Source: Sclerurus mexicanus (Eukaryota > Chordata > Aves > Passeriformes > Furnariidae). Taken from it: a stretch of 64,000 nucleotides of DNA. The notes beneath the pieces were generated by a model, which had not been told where the DNA came from, made no database searches, and saw nothing but the letters and a program-made list of their open reading frames with translations. Positions 22,330-33,985 of the stretch are shown piece after piece. The stretch is taken from assembly GCA_013396755.1 (NCBI GenBank), contig VWZF01005491.1:165003-229002 (forward strand), in the 5' to 3' direction. Numbering within the stretch: position 1 is the first letter of the stretch; each line of letters begins with the position of its first letter. The position numbers and the translations under genes are program-made.

Positions 22330-24883
22330 ATTACTGGATTATGTCTGTGTGTGGGGAGGTCATGAGGTGGGGACACCCCTGGGATCTTCTCATTGGCCAT
22401 CACAGTGTTCTCCAAGCTTGCCAAAACATACATGTAGCCATGCATCCACAGGAGCAGAGGGGATACATGGCACCATCCAACAGCAGCTTTCCTTGTGCTG
22501 GGCCTGGAGAGCCTGTGGGGTGGCGGGAACACAGGCTGCTAAAGCTCCATCTGAAAACATCTGTCTGAACACATAAATATTGTGCACCCTGCTGCCAGCC
22601 CCTGGAGAACGTCACATTGTCCAGTTCATCAGGACTTCACATGCCTCAGTCTGCCTTTCCCCAGTCTTGGATGGCCACAGGGATGCTGGACATCAAGTGC
22701 CAGCTAGGTCCTGCTGGAGCCCAGGTGCCACTCACCCCCCCAGTGCCCCAGAGCTGTGGGAAGGCAGGAGTGGAGCCTGACCTCTCCTTCCCAGCAGTGT
22801 GGGGCCAAGCTGGTGGTGGTGGCCAAGTGCTAGCCATGACATCACCCACTTCACAGAGCCCCTGCCATGTACAGAGACTGGTAGCCAGTAAGGAGGAACT
22901 CAGCCCCAGCCCTGGGCTCCCAAATCCCCATGCCCAGCAAGCACTGTGCCCTTTCACTCACCCCGGCTCTCACAACAGCTCAACACCACAGACCATCCAC
23001 TCAGTGCAACCAGAGCTTCCAGAGGGACCCTGTGGTGGCAGAAAGGCAGGGATCCTCTGTGCATGGATGTGACTGATGCTGCTCCCCCCATGCTGCTGGC
23101 AGGATTCCGGCCTTGGTGGCTCAGGTTGTGAGTGAGTGTTGCTGTGAATCACCAGGATGGATGTTAGCCCAGTGCCTGGAGAGCTGGTGGGGCTGGGAGT
23201 TGCTGGGAAAGGCACACCTTAGCAAAGCAGGGTCCCAGGGGTGCTGGGAATCACACCCTCCCATCCCTCGTCCCTCCACCTCAATGCAGTGAGGGGAAGC
23301 TCCACACTGTCGCTCCAGAGATTTCTTCGTTCTCCATGGAATGATCATGTTAAGTGGGAAAATGAGTCGTGGGAGGGAGCGGTGCATTTTTCTCAAGGCT
23401 TTCCATAGCTGTGTTTCATTATCCCAACCCTGAAATCCATCTCCAGAACAAAACACAGCCCAAGGCATCCAGTGGGATGAGGAGCACTGGGACAGCACTC
23501 AGTACCAGCTGAGGGTACAGGCATGACTGGGAGGTAGTAGGCAAGTAGAGAGCAGACGGCAAAGACTCAGCCTGTACTGGATCGGTGCTAGGGCAGAAAT
23601 GTGGCAGTGTCACCTTCATGTCCTCTGGCCATGTCCAAAACTCCCTGCGAGCCATCATCACCATTGGATTCCCCCTTCTCCCACTTCCCCCTCCAGCCAG
23701 TGCCAGACACAACCAGCTCCAGCCCTTGTGAATGCTGGGAGTATCAGAGGTCTCTGTCACAGTTCCTGGAAACCAGGGGAAGCTTTGCCCTGTTAAAAGG
23801 ATCTAATCCCTGGCCACCTATTTTCCTGAAGCAGCTGGTGTTGGCTGGAGCCAGGGAAGGAGCTCTTCCCTCTCTCTTCCTGCTTTATCTGGTGCCTTTC
23901 ACTATCAACCTCAGGTTTCTAGGAAACAGCATCTCTTGTTGTGAAAGCCAATTTAAAACCATCACTGATGTGGCAGGTTGCTTCATGGAAAGGGAAAGGC
24001 TGCACTGAGATGATGGAATGAGCTTTGCCACTGCTTTCCAGGAATGTGCTTTAAACATGAGAGGCTTCAGTGTCACAAATGCCACCAATCAAATGAGAAA
24101 TGGATTCCTCAAGTCAGCCAGGAGGGAATAAAACAGCATGTGACATGGCTTGGGAGGGCTAATGGCAGATTGAAGGGGCTGAAGGGAAATTTGGTGTTGG
24201 CTTTTTATTTTTCATTTCTTCTGGAGTTCATGAAATAGGAAATTAAAAAAAAAAAAATTGTCAGAGCTTAAAAACCCACTGCCTGGGAGCCCTGGGGCAT
24301 CGTCCCTGATCTGGGAGCTGCAAAGTGAAGAGGCAGGAGAAATTTCTGGGTTTATATAGCAAGTGACATCAAGAAAGGCCTGTCTGTCCCTGTCTGCAGC
24401 AGCAATGGCTTGCCCTGGGGTGGGATAATCCTTGCCAGGAATACACATTGCAGCCCCTCCATCCGGGAATGAAAATTCCCTTAACTGGTGATTTCACTCC
24501 AGGTTGAAAAAAATCTCAAGAGTTTAATAAATGAACAGAACAGAAAATGACACGCTGAGCTGCTCACAGACTGTGCAGGGCAGAGTTATAGAGTGAGCTG
24601 ACCCGAATTAATCCTTAATAGAACCTTAAATGAGATCCTAAATACTCATTTGAAGCACCAGCCCTTAAAACTGACTGTTCTTGATCATTAGACACATCAA
24701 AGCATCGTTTAATATCTCATAGGAATATTCTTGGCCTGACTGTGATGGACAACAACTGGAATGAGACTAGAAGACTTTACTGAAGAATTTGCGGGTTTTA
24801 AGACACGTGGGCAGCAGGATGGTGAGTACATTAGTGCTTGTGTCTCAGACTAAAATGGCTGCTCAGGGAACCTCATGAACCCA

Positions 24884-25010
24884 TTTTGAGCTGCAGAAAC
24901 CACCCTGAGCTGCAGGAACCATCCCAAGCTGCAGGAACCCATCGTGAGCTTCAGGAGCCCATTCTGAGCTGCTGGAACCTATCCTAAGCTGCAGGAACCA
25001 TCCTGATGTA
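24884..25010. repeat. 20-bp minisatellite
   Basis: About six units of the form GAGCTGCAGGAACCATCCT, period about 20 bases with one-base length changes (AGCTGCAGGAACCCATCGT, GAGCTTCAGGAGCCCATTCT). No gene is associated with it. Confidence 0.85.
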
Positions 25011-25927
25011 CCTAAAATATGCAGCCAGGAACTCTTAACCCTCCACTGGAATTTGCAAATCCCATCTGGTCCCTCTCTTGGGAACACCTCATCCAGCCTT
25101 GCCACAGCATCCTCCCTGCTCTGGAGCTCATCAGGAGCAGCACAGGGACTGTTAAGGGAATCGGGTCCAGTTCTCCATGGCAACGAGCAAGAACTGGGTC
25201 AGTGCAGGATCCGAGAAGTTTCAAAAGTAAACACCAGCCAGAAAGAAAGGAGATGGGGGTGAGGGGACCCTGGGACCCCCAGAGCCAAATCAGGGCTCCC
25301 ATCACCACATGCCACAGGGCACAGTGGGGTCCCAGCCCTGTGCAGGGAGAGGGGGCACAGAAAGGTTCATGTGTGTAATTCTGCATGTGACAGCAGACCC
25401 AGGGCTGCAACAGAGCAGGAGCCTGCATGGTCCCCAAGGCACACACAGCCCTCCATGCTTCCAGTCAGCAACTGCACCCCAGAAATGTGTGCTTTTCTCT
25501 ATTTCCCACCACTCTGAGCCACATGGTTCCTGCTCTCCTGCCTCCCTAGCTCTAATTTATCCTGTGCTTATTTACACAGATGAGCAGGCTGACATCCATC
25601 ACCAGATTCTCTGTGCAGAGGCCATCCATGTGAAAATCCTCATTACAGCTCCTCGCTGACAGGAACTGTGCTGGGCTCACTGCCTTTGATCAGCTGAATG
25701 CTTGGATCGAGCTTGGATCCAAGCAACGCAGCTGCTGCCTTTGCTCTGCGCTCAGAAGCCTCATGGTGGAGGCTCCATCATTATACCACTGCCAACATAG
25801 AGGTGCCTCTGCCATGACAGCCCTTCAGTAATTACCTGAGAGACAGGGCCAGTGTTGAGCTGTCAGGGCAGCAGTGATGGGTGAGGTGGTTTGAGGAGGC
25901 TGCAGAGCAGGAGGGACTGGGTGGAAC

Positions 25928-25999
25928 TGGAGTTTGGAACTGGATGATCCTTAAGGTCCCTTCCAACTCAAACCATTCCATGATTCTGTGATTCTGTGA
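25928..25999 (+). mobile_element. CR1 LINE 3'-end fragment (+)
   Basis: ACTGGATGATCCTTAAGGTC, CCTTCCAACTCAAACCATTC, then two copies of the terminal octamer ATTCTGTG. A very short terminal piece. Confidence 0.9.
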
Positions 26000-28267
26000 A
26001 ATTAAACAGCAGGCTTTGAGAACAATGAGGAAATGACCTGCAGAATTTCCACAAGGTCTGTCAGAGCCATGAATTTGGCTGCTGTGGTCATGAGGAACCA
26101 TCACCACCTTTGGGTGGTTTGATGTTTTAATTGATACTTGGCTCTGAACCTTTATGTACAAAAATGGGACTGTGATTTGGCAGACCTTTGCCCTTCATTT
26201 GTCATTAAAATCCCTCTGTTCTGTTCCCAGTGTGTCACCCTGATGTGAATAACTTCTCTTGAGTGGTGTCTTCATTTGTAAAATGGGCTTTTTAATCCTG
26301 CTCCACCTAATAATGAGTTAAGCACCCTCTTAACATTCACACAGCACCTGGAAGACAGAAGGAAGTGCTATTGATGACAAAATTACAGTGCTATTTAATT
26401 TCACTGACTGAACAAATCCACAGGAGCATCCTCTGAGCCCACTGAGCGCCTTCATCCTTGTGCCACAGTGGAGTCCAAGCCCCTTCCCCTGCACACTCAC
26501 ATACACTGACCCATCTCACAGCCACAGTGCTTCCCAATCCAGTCATTACAACAAAGGTCCAAGTCAGCCAGTGCAGAGATGGCCAAAGCCCTGTGTGGCC
26601 TGGGAAGGTGGGCAATGGGGGAAGGTGGACAGGTAAGGATGTGACACCACTCTGTGTCACTGCATCCTGTTTTTCTGAAGCAGATGCCAAGGTACTACTG
26701 GGACTGGGTTAGCTGGTCACAGTTTATTGTTGAGGTCCCAGGGCTGAGCACAGCTCAGGCTTGTCACATCAATGCGATGGAGAGCTCTAGGAACCGTGTG
26801 CTGGCCTGGAAGCTCTGTGACTTCCCAACACCAGCTCAGATAAGCCAGGGTTGGTCTGGGATGAAAAGGGCTGTGCTGTGGGTGTGCCAGCAAGCAGGCT
26901 GGTACTTCAGAGCAAAACTCAGGAGAGTAAAGAGTGTTTGTGAGCTAAAAATGGGGTCACAGTTAAAACTGAGTTGCTGGGGACAGGGGAGGAGGGAGGG
27001 GGCCAGCCCTCAGCTGGGGCCATGGCACAGCATGAGAGGTTCAGGGTCAAGTCTCAGTATGGCACAAAGACATCAGAAAATGCTTTGAAACAAAGCAGAA
27101 ATGAGGAGCCTTCACCATAGGAAGGTTTTTGAGCCAGATCTCATGGTGTACCTACAAGCGAGTTCACTAAATGGCATTTCTGAAAGTTCCCAGTGGGATG
27201 TTCCTTAGCATCATGTTTTCACCTGGGGATACATCAGCATCATCTCAGGTGTCGAGATCACTCAGTGCTCCAGCCCTGCCCTCACTTCGCTCACACCAGC
27301 TGTGACCCTCGTCAAAGGCAGGTCCTCTGGGAATTTTTGAGCTCAGCCCTTGGAGAAGCAACAGTGTGACAAGTCCCTGCCCCTCTGGGCAGGCTCTTAC
27401 CTGGCTCAGCAGCAGCCAGAAGGGAGGGAACAACTTCCTGGACCTCTTTTCCTGAAATCCATCTTCTTCATGCCTAGCTCCAGCCCAGTGCTGCTGGGTG
27501 GCACCGCAGTGGAACATGAGAGCTGCCTAGTCAAACCACGGCCGAGTGACCAGAAACAAGGGTAGTGGAGGAATTTGTAATTAAATTGCCATTAGATGTG
27601 TAGCAGATTGTCTGGCAGCTGACAGTGAGTGAAAATGCTCCATTCTGTCATGTTTTATCAGCATGAAAACCATTTGCAAGTGCTCTAATTACACTCCTAA
27701 TTGCCAGTGTGATTAGGGACCTGCAGCTGTTCATTAAGCGTGTGTCACCCTCAGCCAGCAATCTGGAGAAGAGAATATTTAATTAATGGAATAGCACACT
27801 GGATGAGGAGATGGCCAGACTGGAAGCTGTGAGTCTTACACTGGTGGGCAGCAGTCATCTCCTTACAGATCTGCCATGGGGTCACACAGCCTCTGTCAGG
27901 AACCTAATAATCATAAACCCCAAAAGTTTCAGTCCCCATTACTCCCACAGGAGCTCTCCTGCCTTGATGGGCAAGAACCGACTGCCATTGTCCAGCCAAG
28001 TTTTTATTTTCCAACAAGTCACACTCCTGGTCAGTGGGATGGTTCACCCTGTCTTGCTGCTGCTTCCCAGGCAGGCCTTGCTGCCTCCAGTGACCAGGGC
28101 TCACCTCCAGGGAGGGATGGGGCCTTCAAGGTGCCCCATTCAACTGCTTTCCCTAACACACCATCCCTACTGACCACTCTTGCCTGCCCTCTCTTCTTCC
28201 CAGACTTCTCTTTACCAGTCCTCTCTTCTCCTTCCTCAAACACACAAACAGCTCAGATGGGGTTTCC

Positions 28268-28457
28268 CAATGGAACAGCTTGCCCAGAGACGCTGTGGTT
28301 GCCCCATGCCTGGAAGTGTTCATGGCCAGGTTGGAGCAGGCTCTGAGCAACCTGGTCTAGTGGAATGTGTCTCTGCCCATGGCAGGGGGTCGGAATAGGA
28401 TGATTTTTAAGGCCCCTTTCAACTTAAACCATTCCACGATTGCATGTTTCTGTGGTT
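28268..28457 (+). mobile_element. CR1 LINE 3'-end fragment (+)
   Basis: The order is that of a CR1 3' end: TTGCCCAGAGACGCTGTGGT, CCTGGAAGTGTTCATGGCCA, CAACCTGGTCTAGTGGAATG, CCCATGGCAGGGGGTCGGAA, and a tail with CCATTCCACGATTGC. About 190 bases, with no frame. Confidence 0.9.
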
Positions 28458-29225
28458 CTCCTTCCAGCTCCCCTTGCTTGCCTGAGCAGGCACACAGAGT
28501 GAGGGAAGAACTGGAATGCATCCAGATCAGCTCATTTCTTTAAATTCAACATACTCTGGTGCCTTAAAATATTTCTGGTCACAACAGCGATAGTCTTAGG
28601 AGGCTTCACCTCAATCCCTGTTTAATTTCCCCTTAAGAAAATGTCATTGTGAATGTTTAATAAGAATTAATTCTGGGGTTTGCACAGTTACTTTCAATTA
28701 AATAACCCCCTGTGTTTCCTGACTCTTCAAATAGACACTAAAGCACCACAAATCCTGCTCCCTATGCATTAACTCCAGCAGTTGTGCCCCTGCATCCCAG
28801 AGCCCCCAGCCCCGGAGCACTCCGCTGCTGAAGGATGATGAGGTGCCACAGCTCCAGTCTGGCTCTGCTGTGCTGGGGATCCATTCGAGATGATGCCAGG
28901 ATCCCTCTCAGCCTGGAGATCATTTTATCCCAAACATTCAAGCTAGCACTGGAGGGTAAGGGCTGCCTGTAGTCACAGTCAGGCTGAGGAATTATACATT
29001 TCACAGGTTCTGGGTCATGGGGGAGGCGACACCCAGGGGATGTTCCATCCCCTCTATGTCTCCCCTGGGCTCCCCACGTGTGTCCAAATCTGCCTCTAAC
29101 CCTGCTACTCCAGCCCTGAGAAGCTGCTTTAATAAAAAATTGTCAGTAAATAAATAATAAATAGGGAATCCACTGCAGAACCAATTATTCCTTCTTTCAT
29201 CTTGCACCATTTTTTTTCCCCCTGC

Positions 29226-29345
29226 CGAAGTGCAGTGCTTTGCACTCGTTATTATTGAATTTTCTATCATTGATTTTCGGCTATTTTTTCAGCATGTGGA
29301 GATTATCCTGAATTCTAAGCCTGCTTCTCCCACTTCAAGCCTGCA
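29226..29345 (-). mobile_element. Possible ancient CR1/L3-like fragment (-)
   Basis: AAGTGCAGTGCTTTGCACTC, then TTATTGAATTTTCTATCATT and GATTATCCTGAATTCTAAGC, resemble an old amniote CR1/L3-type repeat read in reverse. The match is from memory and diverged. It adjoins the younger CR1 copy starting at 29349. Confidence 0.35.
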
Positions 29346-29348
29346 GCA

Positions 29349-29485
29349 CATAGAAACATAGAATTGCTCAGGTTGGAAAAGCCCTCTGAGCCCAACCATT
29401 TCCCCAGCAGTGCTAAGCCCACCACTAACCTATGTCCCCAAGTGTCACATCCACATGACCCATCCCTGGGCAGTGTCCTCACCCC
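29349..29485 (-). mobile_element. CR1 LINE 3'-end fragment (-)
   Basis: The reverse complement of a CR1 3' end: ACATAGAAACATAGAATTGC, TCAGGTTGGAAAAGCCCTCT, CAGCAGTGCTAAGCCCACCA and CCTATGTCCCCAAGTG. This is the subfamily with the CCAGCACTGCCAAG-type segment; 5'-truncated. Confidence 0.85.
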
Positions 29486-30334
29486 TCCACTGGCAAATGA
29501 CCCTGTTTCTCTCTCAGCCACCTCCTGGGATGCTGATGGTGATGCTGGTCCCTGCTAGAATTGTTCCTTCAGCAGCTGCAGCCCCAAATCCCAGAAAACT
29601 TCCCCCATCTGTCTCTGCCAAAGGTACCCATGGAAATTTGGGTTCTCCAAGGAACCACTTCTCCAAGCAGCAGGTGCCTCACTGGATGAGTGGCAGCAGG
29701 AGCATGTGGCAGGAACAGAACGCAACAGCAGTCTGATGAGAATGAAAGGCATTTTTATATGTACTGGTGAAAATGTATTCAATAAGTATCTGCCCCACCA
29801 GAGCTGCCAAAGCCATTTCCCATAATAAAGACCCCTCTCCTCTCCCACTGCCTTCTCCGTGTGCAGGGAGGATGTGGGAGCTGAGCGCCTCATCTCTGAA
29901 ACCTTGGCTGCAGAAGAAAACCACCTAAAGTTACCTTTTCTGCTTTTCTTTTAGAGCTCTGTCCCCCTTCACCCCCATCCCAAGTAAATTGTGGCAACCT
30001 GAACTGTGAAGCTCAGCAGAGCTCACTGCAGCCTCCCAGCAAGGGTAAAGTGGCACAGGAACCACAGACAAAAACACCAGTGGGCAGGGAGATGGGAACC
30101 TATGGGGTGGGTTTGGCTGCCTCACCTCAGATGCCTCCTTTTGGAGAAGGGTAACTGGGCTTGGAACCCAGGCTCTGGACACAGAGAATACTTGCTCTGA
30201 CAAATCACTACCAGGACATAGGGCGAGGAAAGGCAAATGCTGTCTCAGGTATTCAGTGTCCTTGATCCTATTGCTCCATGGGATGGACTCCTCTCCATTG
30301 CCTCTTGAACCCTTACCCACTTCCTGCTCAAAAC

Positions 30335-30556
30335 TCCTCTCTCTCCTTCCTGCTCTTAGTCCCCTCTCCCTGCTCCCTCTCCCTCCTCTCTCTCTCCCTG
30401 CTGCTGGTCCCTCTCCCTGTTTTTGGTCCCTCTCCCCACTCCCTGTTCTTCTCCCTGCACCCATTCCCTCTCCCTGCTCCCTGTCCCTCTCAGTCCTTCC
30501 CATCACCTCTTGTAAACTCACTCACTCCTTGTTCCCAGTCCCTCTCCCTCCTCCCC
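30335..30556. repeat. Polypyrimidine tract, CTCCCT-rich
   Basis: Over about 220 bases the + strand is almost entirely C and T, with recurring TCCCTCTCCCTGCTCC-like units. The minus-strand open frame through it (Arg/Glu/Gly-rich) is low-complexity sequence, not a gene. Such tracts can form triplex (H-DNA) structures. Confidence 0.8.
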
Positions 30557-33500
30557 ATGGCTCAGGAGCCCTTTGCCCAGGAGTTGCTGTATGCTGCCTC
30601 CACTCCATCTCCCTTCCCTCACAGCTCCTACATGGAGCTGAGCAGTCCTTTGCCATGCCGCAAGCACAGGATGAAGCCCAGAGATATGGTATGTATCAGA
30701 TACCTCCCTGGCACGGAGGTGCCCATTTTCCACCTCACCATAAGCACAAGGGCTCTCCAGGGCCAATTCTCAGAGAGGCAGAGGCAGGATATCACCCTCC
30801 CCAAACCACTCCTCTTCCTTCCCAGCAGAGCTAACTTGCACCAGGCAAACCCTAGCTCTCATTAGTGCAGACTGCATCATCCCTGCCCATGGGTCGCTGA
30901 GTCAGACGGTGAATTCATCAATCCATCACAAGTGGAGGGATGAGCGAGGCAGCCTGAAGGCTCTGGCTCCGCTCAGTCCCGTCCTCTCCAGGGCTGAGAC
31001 CCAATTAAAACCAAGTGCTGCAGGCGTCTGTCCACCAGCACCACACTAAATGACTGCTCCTGTTCACATTAGTGACTGGAGAGACACAGAGTGACAATTA
31101 TTCCCTCTAATTAATGGTCAGAGTAAAATGGGGCTCAGTTCTACCCAGTAATTTGAAAATGAGAGACTCCACAACCATTCTCAGCACATGAGAGCATCAT
31201 CCTCATAAAGGGCTTTAAATGAAGATCTTTGAGCTACTGTTACACAAAGGCCATGAATTACTGGCTGTGTTTAAGACAGACATTATTTATTGAACTGGTG
31301 GAATTAAGCCTTTCTAGTATGCTGGAGACAACCTCGAGCAGACGTGATTCACAGCCCAGCGCTCTGGCAGCCCTTGGCATGGCACGCGACACACCAGGGC
31401 CAGGCACTGCCAGGGTAATTCACAGCTCCGTGTCACTGCAGCATGATACATTATTAATCAGTCCAACTTTGGGAAGTCCAGATTTAAACAGCTTTTAATT
31501 GGACTGGTCCCTTTTTCAACCTCCAAGTATGCACAGGACTAATGACACATGATGACACACATCAAGAGGTGTGTTCAGAAGACCCATTACCTCCTCTTCG
31601 CTCAGACCCACCTCATAAGTTGCCATTAAGATTCACATCCTTGGTAGCACTGCAGAGCACATCCCTCCTCATTCCTCCCAAGTCATCAGCAGGATCTTTG
31701 GAACGATTTTGAGAAGGTAAACCTGAGGCTACTAGAGAAAAGACCTTGAACTGAATGCATCGGAGGCACCGCACCATGTTTGGTATGCAGCATCCACGCG
31801 GCAGAGGGAATGTTCCTGTGCTAGAAAATGAGTCCTGAAGAGGAATGAAGCATTTGGAATTTGTGGTCAGCCATCATCTCCCTGGCAGCAGGGAGGAGGA
31901 GCACGGTCAGGCCCTGTCCCGTGGAGTGAGGGGAAGGAGGGCTGTCAAAGGCAGTGAGAGCTCAAGGGATGTCCAGTACACCCCCAGTACCCAGGGGACA
32001 GGGAATTCAAATGAAATTCTGCAGAAGAAAACACACTATGGTAAAATAGTTCAGCACAGCATTGGGCTAGTAAATAGAGCAGGACTGTGCAAATAGAGGA
32101 AACAGGGAAATGTCCCCTTTATGTTATTCTTCTTCTCATTTCCAAACCCAATATGACGTTTCAGCAGCACACCATGCTGGCTACTGGGTAAGAAATGGAA
32201 TTTAAACAGATACAAACCACCACAGTGGGGTTTGTTTGGGGGTTTTGGTTTGTTTTTTTTTTGAGGGGAAAGGGCACATTCCCACCTTTAACTCACCATA
32301 AAATGTGGGAATTAAATCTCTGTCACCAAAGGTGCTTGACCTAAGCAAGCAACAGTGTGACGTGGAAGCAACGGTCACAGGGTGGGGAGGCATTCTTGTG
32401 GCACTCCCAGAGTACCCCCCATCATAGGGAGGCGTGAGCCACATGGTACACAGCACAGGGAAAGAAACCAGAGTGTTGGTGACACAGAGGAGCCATGGAA
32501 AGGATGAGCAGGTGCAGCTGCTTTTTCCCCTACACAACATCCCAAGCTTAGTGCCTCTAGTTCCAGATCTGCCATTGCTGCAGGACACGGTTAAGGTACT
32601 TTCAAAGATGCTCGTACACACCAAAGTCTTGAAAATTTAGCAGAAACTACTATCTGTCCAAATAATAAAGTTCCCCTCCAGTCCCCAAATGCAGTCCTGG
32701 ATGGTGTTTCCCTGCCCTGAGAGGCTCAAACAGCCCAACCTGGGCCCGGTAGCTGCTGGCAGCTGAGAGAGCCCAGCTCAGGCCCAGAGGCAACACCATG
32801 CAATAAAGAACAACACAACAACCCAGAGTCGCCCATGGATCATTTATCATCCTGCATGCACAGGGGGGCAGCAAGGGGATGATAAAAGCCTGTTCAGATT
32901 AATGGCTTGAGGAATTAGAGAGGAAGGGAATTGCATCAGAGCTGGAATTCTTCAGCCCTGTGCTGGAAAACACCTCCCAGGCAGTGGTAACTGCACGAGC
33001 CATACACTCAGACCTCTGTGATGTAACCCCGTAGTTTGGGGTTTGGGTGCTGTGTAACCCTTTATTATGGCTACAGTCATGTTGCACAGAGGTTTTCTTT
33101 TCTTCCCTAACACCTAGAATGGGTGGTTTCTGTCATCACCAACGTCAGGGCACTTCAAGGTTTTGTGTCTCCTTCCCTGCTCCCCAGGCTGCTGATGAGC
33201 AAAGAAAGCTGCATCCTGACACCAGAAACATCTTCAAGTAAATTAAAAATAAAACGTAAGAGCCTTATTACAAAACCATATGAAAAGCCGAAATAAAATG
33301 AATATACCTAAGGCAAAAAGAAAAGACAAAAAGAAAACAGTTGAAATCAGAATTCCCCCTTTCTTCCTTTTTTCCCTTGTGTGTGTATCCATATACACAT
33401 ATTTAGAGAACTTCAAACAATTTCACTTCCATTTCAGCTGATCTTTTAAGTCATTTCCAAGCACTTTGTAAAATGAAAAGACATGGGAACTCCTCCTTCT

Positions 33501-33948
33501 GGAAATGCCAAGACCCAGTTTCTGCATCAACCATTTCAAACCGTTTATCCACTCAGCAGCTTTTCAGGCTGAGGAGTCACCAAGGCTGCACATGCATCTG
33601 CAGGCAGCTGGATTTTTAAATTAAAAAAATAAAAATAGGAAAAGATTAATCCAGGGCTTCCTGAGGGGCTGCCAGTGACAGAGTTGGCTGAGATGTGGCC
33701 ATGGCATGGGGAAAGGGCCAGGCTACGGTGAGTGATGAGCTCCACTGGGGTGATGGGCTTCTCTTCTCCTGCATCCTTCCCAGTCCTAGTGAACCAGCCC
33801 TGAGGTCTCCAGCCCACCTGGCCCATGGTTCTGACACATCTCTCACTTAATCCCTCTGAATCAAGAGAGAATTCACCCCTTCAGCCCCAACTCACAGCCC
33901 CCTGCATCCTGATGCTGTTGCCTGGCTGTTTATTTCAGCCTTATTAAA

Positions 33949-33985
33949 AACAAACAAACAAACAAACAAAAAGGAATAAAAAATA
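33949..33985. repeat. (CAAA)n microsatellite and A-rich run
   Basis: Five to six CAAA units followed by an A-rich stretch with AATAAA-like pieces. Simple repeat, or the tail of an unrecognised insert. Confidence 0.85.

Larger units (their letters stand above)
19658..24140 (+). other. MID2: MID2 3' UTR and downstream flank, end unresolved
   Basis: No coding exon is recognised after the MID2 stop. The transcript end cannot be fixed. An AGTAAA hexamer, a common poly(A) signal variant, is at 20615-20620, and the first perfect AATAAA I find is at 24127-24132, about 4.5 kb past the stop. CR1 fragments at about 20695-20767 and 21190-21335 and a TA-rich tract at about 22290-22329 lie in this stretch. 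The rest is unremarkable unique sequence. Confidence 0.35.

Noticed and set aside
24884..25010. CRISPR-like regular repeat array
   Set aside because: Units are contiguous without unique spacers and the genome is a vertebrate one.
29931..30521. 196-codon minus-strand Arg/Glu/Gly-rich frame
   Set aside because: Produced by the polypyrimidine tract; low complexity.
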